A stretch of DNA of 64,000 nt from Propionibacteriaceae bacterium (GTDB lineage: Bacteria; Actinomycetota; Actinomycetes; Propionibacteriales; Propionibacteriaceae). Within the stretch, counting starts at the first letter, position 1. Each line of letters starts with the position of its first letter. Of the stretch, positions 34,464 through 42,877 are shown one piece after another. Where the stretch lies: positions 34,796 through 98,795 of the forward strand of contig JAISAO010000038.1 of assembly GCA_031266665.1 (NCBI GenBank). Reading direction: 5' to 3'. The notes beneath the pieces were generated by a model. It had not been told where the DNA came from. It searched no databases and saw only the letters and a list, made by a program, of their open reading frames with translations. A program made the position numbers and the translations under genes.

Positions 34464-36709
34464 GAGCAGACCGCCAAAGAGATGGCCTTGACCGTCTCCA
34501 TCTCGGCCTGAATCTCGTCCTGGATGCCGGACTCCATCGCCATATTGCCGGCCGTCATCAGGCGGCCCATATAGCCCCCCTCGTAAGGCCTGACGGCGGC
34601 GAAGGCGTCGATCAGCGTCTGGAACTTCTGCCGCACGACCTCCAGGTGGGGCGAAACGTCGGGCGGCGGGCCGGCCCCCTGGACCTCGACAATCTTGGTC
34701 ACGATCGGCCGCATATTGTTCAAGATGGTGTTGACCATGTTGTTGACCGCGTCTAGATCCTCGAAATTGAAGTCGTCCGGCGGCTGGTAACCCTTGATGC
34801 CGTAGCCGGCCTCCTCGATTTGACGGCCCAGGCGGTTGAAGGTGTCGCAGTAGCTGGCGTATTGGCCGGCCGGCTGGTTGTTGTTATTGGTGTCGATGGT
34901 GGTGATGGTTTGGGGCAGGCTGGCCGAGACCTCGGTCTCGACCGGGGTCGAGGCGGACGCCCCCGGACTGGGGCTGGCGGAGGCGGAGGCGGAGGTCGAG
35001 GCGGACGACCGCGGGCTGGGGCTGGCGGAGGTGGAGACGTCGGAACTCGGGCCGGGGGCCGGATTGTCCCGGTCGCCGCCCAACCAGACGATCAGGCCCA
35101 CCACTAGGCCCACCACCACTAGGCCCACCACGGCCAGCGTCACCCACAAAGTCTTTCGGGTGGGCTGGCGGGGTGGTCCGCTCGCCGCCGGTCGGGCGGT
35201 CGAACTGGTCGAGGCGGTTGGGCCGGCCGAGGCGGCGCCGGAGGGGCGGCCGGGGACCGCGCTACGGGACCGGGAGGTCTGGCGCAGAGGGATGGAGGGG
35301 GGACCTCCGCCCGGCCGGGACGGCCCGCCGCCGGCTGGGCGGGGCAGGGTCCGGGTGGCGGCGGGGTCGAGTATCCGGGTGGCGTCGGTCTCGGCCGGCC
35401 GGCCGACGGCCGGCGACTGATCGGCCGCCCCGGCGTCCCGGGCGCCCAGGCGGTGGCTGGCGGCGCCGGCGGCCGGGCGCGAGGCGGCAGTTGTCGGACC
35501 GGTTCGGCCGTTGGGACCGGTCGCGGTCCGCCCGCCGCTGGCGCCGGCCGGGCCGGCCGTTCCTGCCGGTCTGTAAGCCGTTGTCTGGCCGGCGGCGTCG
35601 GGCCGGGTCGCAGTGCCTGGCGGGATCGCACCGGTGGGCCGGGTTGGGCCGTTGGGACGGACTGCGCCGGTGGGCCGGGTTGGGCCAGTGGGCCGGGTTG
35701 GGCCGGTGGGCCGGGTTGGGCCAGTGGGTTGGGCTGCGTCGTTGGGCCGTGCCGCGCCGCCGTTCTGGCTGGCGCCGTCGGGCCGAGTCGGCCCGCTTGG
35801 TCTGACCGTCCGGGGCGAGCCGTCCGGGCCTGGGGTGCCGGGCCGGGTCGGACTGGTCTGTCCGGCGCTGCCGGCGGGGCCAGTCAGGCTCCGCCCGCCC
35901 GGTCGGTTCGGCCCGGTGGGGCTATTGGCCGGGGGGCGATTGGGGCCGCCGACTGGGGACGGTCCACCGGGTTGGACAGGTCCGGCGGTTCCAGTTGGTC
36001 CGCCGGGTTGGGACGGTCCGGTGATTTGGGTCGGTCTAGCTGTCATCGCCGGTCCGCCGGATTGGGCTGGTCTGGCTGTACCGGCCGGCCCGGTGGCCGG
36101 GGGGCGGTTGGGGCCGCCGGCTGAGGCCGGTCCGACGGGTTGGGTCGGTCGAGTTATACCGCTGGGGCTGTTGACCGGGGGGCGACCGGCACCGGACCGA
36201 GTTGGTCCGCCTACTGGGCCCGGTCCGCCTACTGGGGCCGTTCCGCCGGGCTGGCCCGGTCCGGCCGATTGGGTCGGTCGGGGTTGTCCGGTTGTCTCGC
36301 TGGCGGCACTGCGGCTGGCGCTTCCGGGTCGAGGCGGGCCGGCGGCCCCGGCGGGGCGGGTGGCGGGTGGGACGGGACGGGAGTCGCCGACCGGGGGCCG
36401 GGTGGCCGGGCCGCGGGACGGGCTCGGCCGACTGCCGACCGAGCCTGGCGGGGCGGCGCCGGGCGGGAGGCCCTGGCCGGATGGCGGGCGGGAGGCCGAA
36501 GCCCCGGCGGTCGGCGGTCCGGCGGGGCGCCCCGTGGCCGGGCCGGAGGCGCTGGGCGCCTGGTCGGCGGTCGGTGGTGGAGCGGGATTTTTCGGGGCCA
36601 CGGCTGGGCGGACAGGCGGACGGGAGGTCGGGCGCCTTGGTGCGTCGTCGGGCGATGAGGTCGGGCGATCCGGCTCATCACCAGCCGAAGTACGAGGTCG
36701 GTCTGTCAC
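34460..36709 (-). CDS. Long low-complexity single-pass membrane protein
   Basis: About 749 aa. Residues 1-515 are a Pro/Gly/Thr/Arg-rich, apparently disordered cytoplasmic region, with tandem RPTGPT-type repeats around residues 330-365. One membrane segment follows (LAVVGLVVVGLVVGLIVWL, about 522-545). Next come a Ser/Ala/Pro linker, probably crossing the wall, and an external helical domain of about 140 residues (YCDTFNRLGRQIEEAGYG ... GGYMGRLMTAGNMAM). I do not recognise the external domain. I chose GTG 36709 because a TAGGCT -10 ends 6 nt before it; GTG 36715 is also in frame. It is upstream of, and parallel to, gyrB. Confidence 0.75.
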   Translation of the reverse strand: MTDRPRTSAGDEPDRPTSSPDDAPRRPTSRPPVRPAVAPKNPAPPPTADQAPSASGPATGRPAGPPTAGASASRPPSGQGLPPGAAPPGSVGSRPSPSRGPATRPPVGDSRPVPPATRPAGAAGPPRPGSASRSAASETTGQPRPTQSAGPGQPGGTAPVGGPGPVGGPTRSGAGRPPVNSPSGITRPTQPVGPASAGGPNRPPATGPAGTARPAQSGGPAMTARPTQITGPSQPGGPTGTAGPVQPGGPSPVGGPNRPPANSPTGPNRPGGRSLTGPAGSAGQTSPTRPGTPGPDGSPRTVRPSGPTRPDGASQNGGAARPNDAAQPTGPTRPTGPTRPTGPTRPTGAVRPNGPTRPTGAIPPGTATRPDAAGQTTAYRPAGTAGPAGASGGRTATGPNGRTGPTTAASRPAAGAASHRLGARDAGAADQSPAVGRPAETDATRILDPAATRTLPRPAGGGPSRPGGGPPSIPLRQTSRSRSAVPGRPSGAASAGPTASTSSTARPAASGPPRQPTRKTLWVTLAVVGLVVVGLVVGLIVWLGGDRDNPAPGPSSDVSTSASPSPRSSASTSASASASPSPGASASTPVETEVSASLPQTITTIDTNNNNQPAGQYASYCDTFNRLGRQIEEAGYGIKGYQPPDDFNFEDLDAVNNMVNTILNNMRPIVTKIVEVQGAGPPPDVSPHLEVVRQKFQTLIDAFAAVRPYEGGYMGRLMTAGNMAMESGIQDEIQAEMETVKAISLAVCS

Positions 36710-36715
36710 GGGCAC

Positions 36716-36721
36716 AGCCTA
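36716..36721 (-). promoter_or_regulatory. Predicted -10 (TAGGCT) of the long membrane protein gene
   Basis: On the minus strand TAGGCT ends 6 nt before GTG 36709 and abuts GTG 36715, favouring the former start. Confidence 0.5.
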
Positions 36722-36903
36722 GTGGGCCGTCACAACCGGGCGGTCAGAACCTTAACCTCTAAGCCTGGTTTTCATTGTCCGGGGTCTCTCGAAGCGCCGG
36801 ACCGGAGCGCGGCGGAGGGACGACCCCTCGCCGGACCCCTGGAATGGCCGACGCCGCCCTGGCGGTTCACCGGGGCGGCGTCGCAGTGGACAGTCGGGGC
36901 GCG

Positions 36904-37158
36904 TCAGCGCTGATCGGGCTCTTGGCGGTTGAAGCTGGAGATGATGTGGTCGAGGCCGCTGTTGGACGAGCCGGCCTCAGGCAACACTATCCACAAGACG
37001 ACGTAGACCAGCAGGACCGTGCCGAAGGTGAAGAGGGCGGCCACGGCCGCGATGGCCCGCAGCAGGCCGGCGTCCCAGCCGGTGAATTCGGCCAGGCCGC
37101 CGCAGACCCCGGCTAAGACCTTGTTATTGCGGGAGCGGGTGAGTGAACCATTTGACAT
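36904..37158 (-). CDS. PspC-domain protein, 84 aa
   Basis: Small membrane protein made of a single PspC domain: LTRSRNNKVLAGVCGGLAEFTGWD, then two hydrophobic stretches (LLRAIAAVAALFTFGTVLLVYVVLWIVLP). PspC proteins sense or respond to envelope stress. GGAAAGGA precedes the ATG. It is one of three PspC-domain proteins encoded within 3.5 kb, next to a sensor kinase and response regulator. Confidence 0.9.
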   Translation of the reverse strand: MSNGSLTRSRNNKVLAGVCGGLAEFTGWDAGLLRAIAAVAALFTFGTVLLVYVVLWIVLPEAGSSNSGLDHIISSFNRQEPDQR

Positions 37159-37222
37159 GAGAGTTTCCTTTCCAGGGTTTGGGGTTTTCGGTGCCAGATA
37201 TTTCGAGATATGCCGGGCCGGC

Positions 37223-37405
37223 TCAGCGGCGCAGCCCCATGAGGGCTAGGACGGCCAAGGCGATCAGAGCGATGGGGACGATAATGGGGATGAGGGAGAC
37301 GGTCAGGCCGACGACGAGGTGGATGATCGCCCCGGCGGTCACGGCCAAGCAGAGCAGGCCGAGCAGGAAGGCGACCAGATCGCGGGGCCGGCGACGGGTT
37401 CTCAC
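37223..37405 (-). CDS. Small membrane protein, 60 aa
   Basis: Starts with GTG at 37405 (RTRRRPRDLVAFLLG). Basic N-terminus and two hydrophobic segments (LVAFLLGLLCLAVTAGAII and LIPIIVPIALIALAVLALM). The GTG overlaps the stop of the 43-aa gene upstream (GTGA), so they are coupled. Function unknown; the context suggests an envelope-stress role. Confidence 0.6.
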   Translation of the reverse strand: MRTRRRPRDLVAFLLGLLCLAVTAGAIIHLVVGLTVSLIPIIVPIALIALAVLALMGLRR

Positions 37406-37533
37406 GGCCGGGCCTGGACCGTGCCGGACCGCCTCCGGGCCAGCATCGCGGCGACCTGTTGGACGACCTTGACGGCCACGGCCACCGCCACCGCCTGGGC
37501 CAGGTAGGACTTGAGCGAATAAGGCAGTTTCAT
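37402..37533 (-). CDS. Very small protein, 43 aa
   Basis: Reads MKLPYSLKSYLAQAVAVAV followed by an amphipathic AVKVVQQVAAMLARRR and a short tail. It has AAGGA 8 bases before the ATG, and its stop overlaps the start of the next small gene. One Ala/Val-rich helix could lie on or in the membrane. It sits 9 bases after the 419-aa PspC gene, in the same operon. Support comes from ribosome site, coupling and operon fit, not from homology. Confidence 0.5.
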   Translation of the reverse strand: MKLPYSLKSYLAQAVAVAVAVKVVQQVAAMLARRRSGTVQARP

Positions 37534-37542
37534 GGTTGATCC

Positions 37543-38802
37543 TTAACCGTAGTAGTAGTGGTAGTAGAAGATCAGTAGTAGGAGGGCGCCGGCCGTCAGC
37601 CACAGGCCGGTCGCCGGGGCCAGCCACTTGGGCCGGCCGAGCCAAGGTGAGACCACCAGGGCGAGGCCGAGGACGGCGCTGACGGCGCCGGCCAGTGTGA
37701 CCAGATCGTTCAACCGTCCCAGCCCCAGCCAACCGGTCAGCCCGGCCGCGCCCGCCAGCCCGATCACGCCCGCCAGCCCGATCACGACCAGCCAGCCCAT
37801 CAGGGCCGGCCGTCGCTTGAGCCCGGCCGGGGCCGGGCGGGGCTCAAGCGACGTGGTCGAGGCGGCCGGCGGGCGCTCCGGGGCCAGCGGCAGGAAGGCG
37901 GTCAACGGGATGGGCGAGGGGTCGGGATCGGGCCAGGCCTGAACGCCCAAGGCGACTGGTCCGCCCGGGGGGGCCGAAGCGCTCAGAGGAGCCGGACCGC
38001 TCAGAGAGGCTGAAGCGCTCAGGGGGGCTGAAGCGCTGGAACCGCCCGAGGGGGACAAACCGCCCGAGAAGCGGTCCCAGGCGTTCGTCGCGACATCGCC
38101 GGGGACGCCCGAGGGTCTGCCGGCGATGTCTGAGAGGCGGGGGGATAGGCCTCGGGCGTCGCCCCGAAGGGGCAGCACGGCGGCGTCGCCCGAGGCCGTT
38201 GAATGAGTCTGGTCCAGCCGGCCCAGGTCCAGGTCGGCCGCCAAGGGGTCGCGGTCCGGGTTGAGGCTGAAGGCCTGGGCCAGGGAATCGGGTAGGGGGG
38301 TCGTCGGGGAGGCCTCGATGGCGGAGTGTCGGACCTCGTCCAGCCGGTGTTGCCAGTCCGCCAAGCGACGGTCGAACTGGCTGGAGGCCGCCGAGGGGCC
38401 GGCGCGACGGCGGCGACGGGCCGCCGCCACCAGACACCAGATCAGGCACCAGAAGGCCAAGATGAAGCCGAGATTCCACCAGCCGCCCATCGCCGCGACG
38501 ATGACCACGACGACGGCGATGATGACGGCCAGGACTATCGGCTGCTGGGGGCGGTCCTTGAGGGAGACGCCGGACCGGCCGATGAGGTGGCGCAGGGGGG
38601 AGTCGGGGTCGGACCCCTGGGGAATCAAGGCCCAGCCCAAGCAGTAGGCCACAATGGCGGCGCCGTTGCTGAATAGGCACAGGGCCACAGCGATGAGCCG
38701 GACGAGACCGGTGCTGAGGCCGAGCCGTTCGGCCAAAGCCCCGCATAAACCGGCCACCACGCGGTCCTTGGTGCTGCGGCGGAAAGGCTGGCTCGGTTTC
38801 AT
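37543..38802 (-). CDS. PspC-domain membrane protein, 419 aa
   Basis: The N-terminal PspC domain (about 8-65: RRSTKDRVVAGLCGALAERLGLS ... YCLGWALIPQG) is followed by two membrane helices (VLAVIIAVVVVIVAAMGG, LGFILAFWCLIWCLVAAA), a long Ser/Pro/Ala-rich cytoplasmic or linker region with a repeated SASLSGPAPLSASAP pattern, and two or three C-terminal membrane helices. This layout resembles PspC proteins beside LiaS/DegS-like kinases in actinobacteria. It is divergent from the sensor kinase gene and heads the small-protein operon. Confidence 0.85.
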   Translation of the reverse strand: MKPSQPFRRSTKDRVVAGLCGALAERLGLSTGLVRLIAVALCLFSNGAAIVAYCLGWALIPQGSDPDSPLRHLIGRSGVSLKDRPQQPIVLAVIIAVVVVIVAAMGGWWNLGFILAFWCLIWCLVAAARRRRRAGPSAASSQFDRRLADWQHRLDEVRHSAIEASPTTPLPDSLAQAFSLNPDRDPLAADLDLGRLDQTHSTASGDAAVLPLRGDARGLSPRLSDIAGRPSGVPGDVATNAWDRFSGGLSPSGGSSASAPLSASASLSGPAPLSASAPPGGPVALGVQAWPDPDPSPIPLTAFLPLAPERPPAASTTSLEPRPAPAGLKRRPALMGWLVVIGLAGVIGLAGAAGLTGWLGLGRLNDLVTLAGAVSAVLGLALVVSPWLGRPKWLAPATGLWLTAGALLLLIFYYHYYYG

Positions 38803-38976
38803 AGTCTCAAGATTGGCCCCACCGGGTCGGCGCCGCTATTGGGGTTGACCCTGAGCCGTCCCCCCGATCCCCCTTCGCCAGCCCGGAGGGACTGGCCCCA
38901 AGACCCTGGCGCAAGGCCCCGGAGACGGGCGGGGTGGCGGCGGCGGTGGCGTCGTGGCTGTGACAGTCTTGTCTCG

Positions 38977-40323
38977 ATGGACCATTCGCCCGCCGCCATG
39001 CCTCGGCCCCACACCCCGGCGGGGGAGGTGTCGGCCCAGGCGGTCCCCCTGGTCGACATCGCCGCCTCCCTGGAGCCAGATCCGTCGGATCTAGCGGCGG
39101 CCGAGGCGGTCAAGCCGTCGGGGCCGGTGGCGCGTCCGACCGAGGGGGCCTGGTTGGGCGGGGTCTGCCAGGCCTTGGACGACCGCTTGGGCTGGCCGAC
39201 GGTCGTCACTCGTCTGATCTTCTTGGTCCTCAGTTTGTGGCTCTTCGCCGGGGTGGCGATCTACGGCGTCCTGTGGCTGGTCTGGCCCCAGGCCAAGGCC
39301 GAGCCGGCCATTGGTCTGGCGGCGGCCTCACGCGCCGGTTACCGCCCCGTCCAACGGGCCAAAGGGCCGCCGTCGCTGGCGGTCGGCGCCAGCTTGACGG
39401 TCTACGGCTTGGGCGCGGCCTTTCTGATGCGCTGGTACGGCGAGCGCTGGGCCGGCTGGGAGGCGCTGGGCTGGATCCCCCGCCATTCCTTCGCCCTGCT
39501 CGGCATCTGTTTGGGCGGGGCCTTGATCTGGCGCCGCTGGGACCAGCGGGGCCGTCAGCCCCGGGCGGCGGCCGGCTGGGTGACGTTGGGCCGGGCCGGC
39601 CTGGGGGCCCTGCTGGCGGTCGGCCCGATGGTGGGCACGATCTGGCTGGACGACGGTTGGACGACGGCCTCCAAAGTGCTCGGCGTCGGCGCCGCCACCT
39701 TGGTCCTGGCCCTGCTGCTGGCCGGTCCTTGGCTGCTCCACCCCGATGTCTGGGGGGCCGAGCGCGAGGAGCGGGCCATCGGCCAGACCAGGGCCGACAT
39801 GGCCGCCCACCTGCACGACTCCGTGCTCCAAACCCTGGCCATGATCCAGCGCCAGGCGGCCGACCCCAAGGCCGTCGCCGCCCTGGCTCGCCACCAGGAG
39901 CGCGAGTTGCGCCAGTGGCTCTACGGCGATGTCGCCGACGAGGCCTCCCTGACAGCCCAGCTCAAAGCCACGGCGGCCGAGATCGAGGACGCCTACGGCG
40001 TGCCGATCGATATCGTGACCGTCGGCGACGCCGCCCTGACCCCGCCCCTGGACGCCTTGGTGCGGGCCGCCCGTGAGGCCATTCTGAACGCCGCCAAACA
40101 CTCCGGGGCGCCGAGGATCGACGTTTACGCCGAGGTCGGGGACGAGACCACCGAGGTTTTCGTGCGCGACCGGGGGCGTGGCTTCGACGCCGCCGCCGTG
40201 GGGGAGGATCGGATGGGGATCAGGGGCTCGATCTTGGACCGGATGCACCGCCACGGCGGTGTCGTCGGACTGCGCTCCAGTCTGGGCGAGGGCACCGAGG
40301 TCCGCCTGGAGATGGCACGATGA
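38977..40323 (+). CDS. Sensor histidine kinase with PspC domain
   Basis: Membrane kinase of 448 aa. A PspC domain (about 40-110, GAWLGGVCQALDDRLGW ... YGVLWLVWPQ) is followed by several membrane helices to about residue 260. The phospho-acceptor is in DMAAHLHDSVLQTLAM (HisKA_3 type), and the ATPase domain has REAILNAAKHSGA and RDRGRGFD. It probably phosphorylates the adjacent LuxR-type regulator in response to envelope stress. ATG 38977 chosen because family homology begins shortly after it; CAGTCT 7 nt upstream may be a -10. The kinase stop overlaps the regulator start. Confidence 0.93.
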   Translation: MDHSPAAMPRPHTPAGEVSAQAVPLVDIAASLEPDPSDLAAAEAVKPSGPVARPTEGAWLGGVCQALDDRLGWPTVVTRLIFLVLSLWLFAGVAIYGVLWLVWPQAKAEPAIGLAAASRAGYRPVQRAKGPPSLAVGASLTVYGLGAAFLMRWYGERWAGWEALGWIPRHSFALLGICLGGALIWRRWDQRGRQPRAAAGWVTLGRAGLGALLAVGPMVGTIWLDDGWTTASKVLGVGAATLVLALLLAGPWLLHPDVWGAEREERAIGQTRADMAAHLHDSVLQTLAMIQRQAADPKAVAALARHQERELRQWLYGDVADEASLTAQLKATAAEIEDAYGVPIDIVTVGDAALTPPLDALVRAAREAILNAAKHSGAPRIDVYAEVGDETTEVFVRDRGRGFDAAAVGEDRMGIRGSILDRMHRHGGVVGLRSSLGEGTEVRLEMAR

Positions 40324-41054
40324 GCGGGCCGGCCACCGTCGGTGGCCAACAGTCGGAGGGGCGAGAACCGGAGGGGAGGGACGTCATGACCCAAGTGGGA
40401 CCGAGCCAGAGTGTCAACCGGCCCAGGGTGGTCATCGTCGACGACCATGAGATGTTCCGGGCCGGGGTCAGACACGAGATCGGCCCGGCCGTGGAAATAG
40501 TGGCCGAGGCCGGTGATGTCGACTCGGCCGTGGCCGCCATCAAACAGACCCGCCCGGACCTGGTGCTGCTCGACGTCCATCTGCCGGGCGGCGGCGGCAC
40601 CGAGGTCATCAAGCGGGTCCAGGCGCGTCAGCCGGATACCAAGTTCTTGGCCCTGTCGGTCTCCGACGTGGCCGAGGACGTCATCGGCGTCATCCGGGCC
40701 GGGGCCCGGGGCTACGTCACCAAGTCGATCTCGGGGCCGGAGCTGGTCGAGGCCATCGACCGGGTGGCGACCGGCGACGCCGTGTTCTCGCCCCGGCTGG
40801 CCGGCTTCGTGCTGGACGCCTTCTCCGGGGCCATCGACCTGGCCAGCGTGGACGAGGAGTTGGACCGGCTGTCGGCCCGCGAGCGCGAGGTCCTGCGGCT
40901 GATCGCCCGGGGCTACTCCTACCGCGAGATCGCCCGTGAGCTGTTCATCTCGGTCAAGACCGTCGAGACCCATGTGTCGAGCGTGTTGCGCAAATTACAA
41001 TTGTCTAACCGGCACCAGTTGGCCCAGTGGGCCAACGCCCGCAAACTGGTCTGA
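40320..41054 (+). CDS. LuxR/NarL-family response regulator
   Basis: Two-domain regulator of 244 aa. The receiver starts near residue 36 (RVVIVDDHEMFRAGV) with the phosphorylated Asp in LVLLDVHLPGGGG and a KS pair in YVTKSISG. The HTH is LSAREREVLRLIARGYSYREIARELFIS, with KTVETHVSSVLRKL. It is translationally coupled to the kinase (ATGA). An ATG at 40386 gives a shorter protein nearer the domain start. Target genes are probably the nearby PspC operons. Confidence 0.95.
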   Translation: MSGPATVGGQQSEGREPEGRDVMTQVGPSQSVNRPRVVIVDDHEMFRAGVRHEIGPAVEIVAEAGDVDSAVAAIKQTRPDLVLLDVHLPGGGGTEVIKRVQARQPDTKFLALSVSDVAEDVIGVIRAGARGYVTKSISGPELVEAIDRVATGDAVFSPRLAGFVLDAFSGAIDLASVDEELDRLSAREREVLRLIARGYSYREIARELFISVKTVETHVSSVLRKLQLSNRHQLAQWANARKLV

Positions 41055-41065
41055 CCGGGCGTGGG

Positions 41066-41215
41066 GCCGCCAGGCCGGGGGAGGGGTCAGACCCGGCCGA
41101 CATCCGACCGGCCTCAGGCTCCAAGGCCGCCGGGTCGAGGGAGGGGTCAGACCCGGCCGACATCCGACTGGGCTCAGGCTCCAAGGCCGCCGGGCCTAGG
41201 GTCTGAGCCGGCTTT
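41066..41215. repeat. 60-bp tandem repeat, about 2.5 copies
   Basis: Units at 41066-41125 and 41126-41185 differ at a few bases; a third begins at 41186 and is partial. Each contains aggggtcagacccgg, a short palindrome. It fills the gap between the response regulator and the LacI gene and could affect termination or LacI expression. Confidence 0.85.
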
Positions 41216-41263
41216 CAGGCCCGGCGCCGCCGACCGTTGTCCGGCTGGGGCAGACTTGGGCCG

Positions 41264-42277
41264 ATGGCTACCAGGATCGAAGATGTGGCCCGGGCGGCCG
41301 GGGTCTCCACCGCCACCGTGTCGCGGGCTCTGCGCGGTCTGCCCCATGTCACCGAGGACACCCGGCAGGCGGTCACGCGGATGGCCGCCGCCCTCGACTA
41401 TGTGCCCTCGCGCAGCGCCTCCGCCCTGGCCAGCGGCCAGACCCGGGCCATCGGGCTGGTGGCCCCGGCGATCTCCCGCTGGTTCTTCGCCAACGCCTGC
41501 GAGGGGGCCGAGCACACCCTGCGGGCCAATGGCTTCGACGCCCTGCTGTACTCGGTCCCGGACGACCCCGCCCCCAGGCAACGCTTCGACGCCGACGGTC
41601 TGCGCGGCCGGGCGGACGCCGTCCTGGTGGCCAGTATGTCGCTGGCGGCGGGCGAGGTCGAGCGCCTGCGCGCCCTGGCCCTGCCGGTCGTCTTCGTCTC
41701 GGTCGAGCAACCCGGCTTCGCCTTCGTCGGTATCGACGACCAGGCCGCCGCCGTCACCGCCACCCGCCACCTGATCGACCTGGGCCACCGCGTCATCGGC
41801 CACATCGGTGGCCTGCGGACCGACCGCCAGGCCTTCTCGCCCACCCGGCGGCGGCGCCAAGGCTGGGCCGAGACCGTGGCGGCGGCCGGTCTGGCCAGCG
41901 ACGGCCTCGACGTCGAGGGCGACTTCAGCGCCGCCAGCGGCCATCGCTGCGCCCTCGCCCTGCTCGACCGCCAGCCCGAGGTGACGGCTATCTTCGCCGC
42001 CTCGGACGAGATGGCCATGGGGGCTGTCAAGGCGGTCCGGGAGCGGGGTCTGAGCGTCGGGGAGGATGTCTCCATTGTCGGCCTGGACGGCCACAACCTG
42101 GCCGATGTCATGGGCCTGACCACGGTCGCCCAGCCGGCCTACGATCAGGGGGCCAAGGCCGCCGCCTGGCTGTTGCAGGCCCTGGAGGGCCGTGATGTCC
42201 CGGCCAAGGTGGTGTTCGACACCGAGTTGATCCGCCGCTCCTCGACCGGGGCGCCGCGCCGGTCGCGCCGGCCTTAG
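41264..42277 (+). CDS. LacI-family transcriptional regulator
   Basis: Repressor-type regulator of 337 aa. The HTH is TRIEDVARAAGVSTATVSRALRGLPHVTEDTR, with the hinge ALDYVPSRSASALASG and a periplasmic-binding-like effector domain (TRAIGLVAPAISRWFFA ... SIVGLDGHNLADVMGLTTV). The effector is likely a sugar. No sugar genes are adjacent, so its targets are elsewhere; one LacI-like site is noted at 58570. ATG 41264 lies 7 nt after CAGACT. Confidence 0.93.
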   Translation: MATRIEDVARAAGVSTATVSRALRGLPHVTEDTRQAVTRMAAALDYVPSRSASALASGQTRAIGLVAPAISRWFFANACEGAEHTLRANGFDALLYSVPDDPAPRQRFDADGLRGRADAVLVASMSLAAGEVERLRALALPVVFVSVEQPGFAFVGIDDQAAAVTATRHLIDLGHRVIGHIGGLRTDRQAFSPTRRRRQGWAETVAAAGLASDGLDVEGDFSAASGHRCALALLDRQPEVTAIFAASDEMAMGAVKAVRERGLSVGEDVSIVGLDGHNLADVMGLTTVAQPAYDQGAKAAAWLLQALEGRDVPAKVVFDTELIRRSSTGAPRRSRRP

Positions 42278-42369
42278 TCCGGCTCAGGGTTCGATCAACC
42301 GCGCCGCTCGGGCCAGTCTCAGAGCCCTGCCGGGTTCAGAGCCCTGCCGGGTTCAGACTCGGGACGGGT

Positions 42370-42825
42370 TCAGATCCGGGCCAGACCGGCGGTCGTGGGC
42401 AGCTCGATCGGGCCGCGCCCCACCTCGCTGGCGTCGTGCCACAGTAGCGGCCGCTCCCGGGCCAACCGGACCGCCGTCGGGTCTTGCAGGGCGGCCCGCC
42501 AGTCCCGGCCGGCCACGGCCGCCCCGGCCGCCCGCACCAGGCCCAGGTCCGCCGGGTCGTCGGCGAACAGGGCCGTCGCCTGGCGCCAGGCCAGGCCCAC
42601 GACCCGGCCCGGGCCGTCGTCCGGCGGCGCCTCGAACAGGGCCTGGGCGACCAGCACCAGGCGCAGACCGTGACGGGCCAGGCCGTCCAACGAGGCAACC
42701 AGCAAGGCGTCTTGCTCAGCCTCCTCGGACTCGTCCTCCGCCGCCCAGGCCAAGACGGCGCCGAGGTCGTAGCCTTGGCGCAACCGGGCCAGCCCGGCCG
42801 GATCCAAGGGGATGAAGACCAACAC
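42370..42825 (-). CDS. DUF6912 family protein
   Basis: Protein of about 151 aa resembling the actinobacterial DUF6912 group: VLVFIPLDPAGLARL at the start, DALLVASLDGLARHGLRLVLVAQAL in the middle. It is soluble; function unknown. I chose GTG 42825, where homology starts and which lies 6 nt after GACAAT; ATG codons at 42861 and 42870 are upstream alternatives that would overlap the pruA promoter. It is divergent from pruA. Confidence 0.7.
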   Translation of the reverse strand: MLVFIPLDPAGLARLRQGYDLGAVLAWAAEDESEEAEQDALLVASLDGLARHGLRLVLVAQALFEAPPDDGPGRVVGLAWRQATALFADDPADLGLVRAAGAAVAGRDWRAALQDPTAVRLARERPLLWHDASEVGRGPIELPTTAGLARI

Positions 42826-42864
42826 GGGCCGATTGTCCCACTCCTGGTGGATTGACCACATGGC

Positions 42865-42870
42865 TACCAT
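42865..42870 (+). promoter_or_regulatory. Predicted -10 (TACCAT) of pruA
   Basis: TACCAT ends 7 nt before ATG 42878. Confidence 0.45.
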
Positions 42871-42877
42871 GACAGCC

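Noticed and set aside
42320..42360. Short repeat agagccctgccgggttc after the LacI gene
   Set aside because: Only two adjacent copies in a 92-bp gap; no structure or function suggested beyond local slippage.
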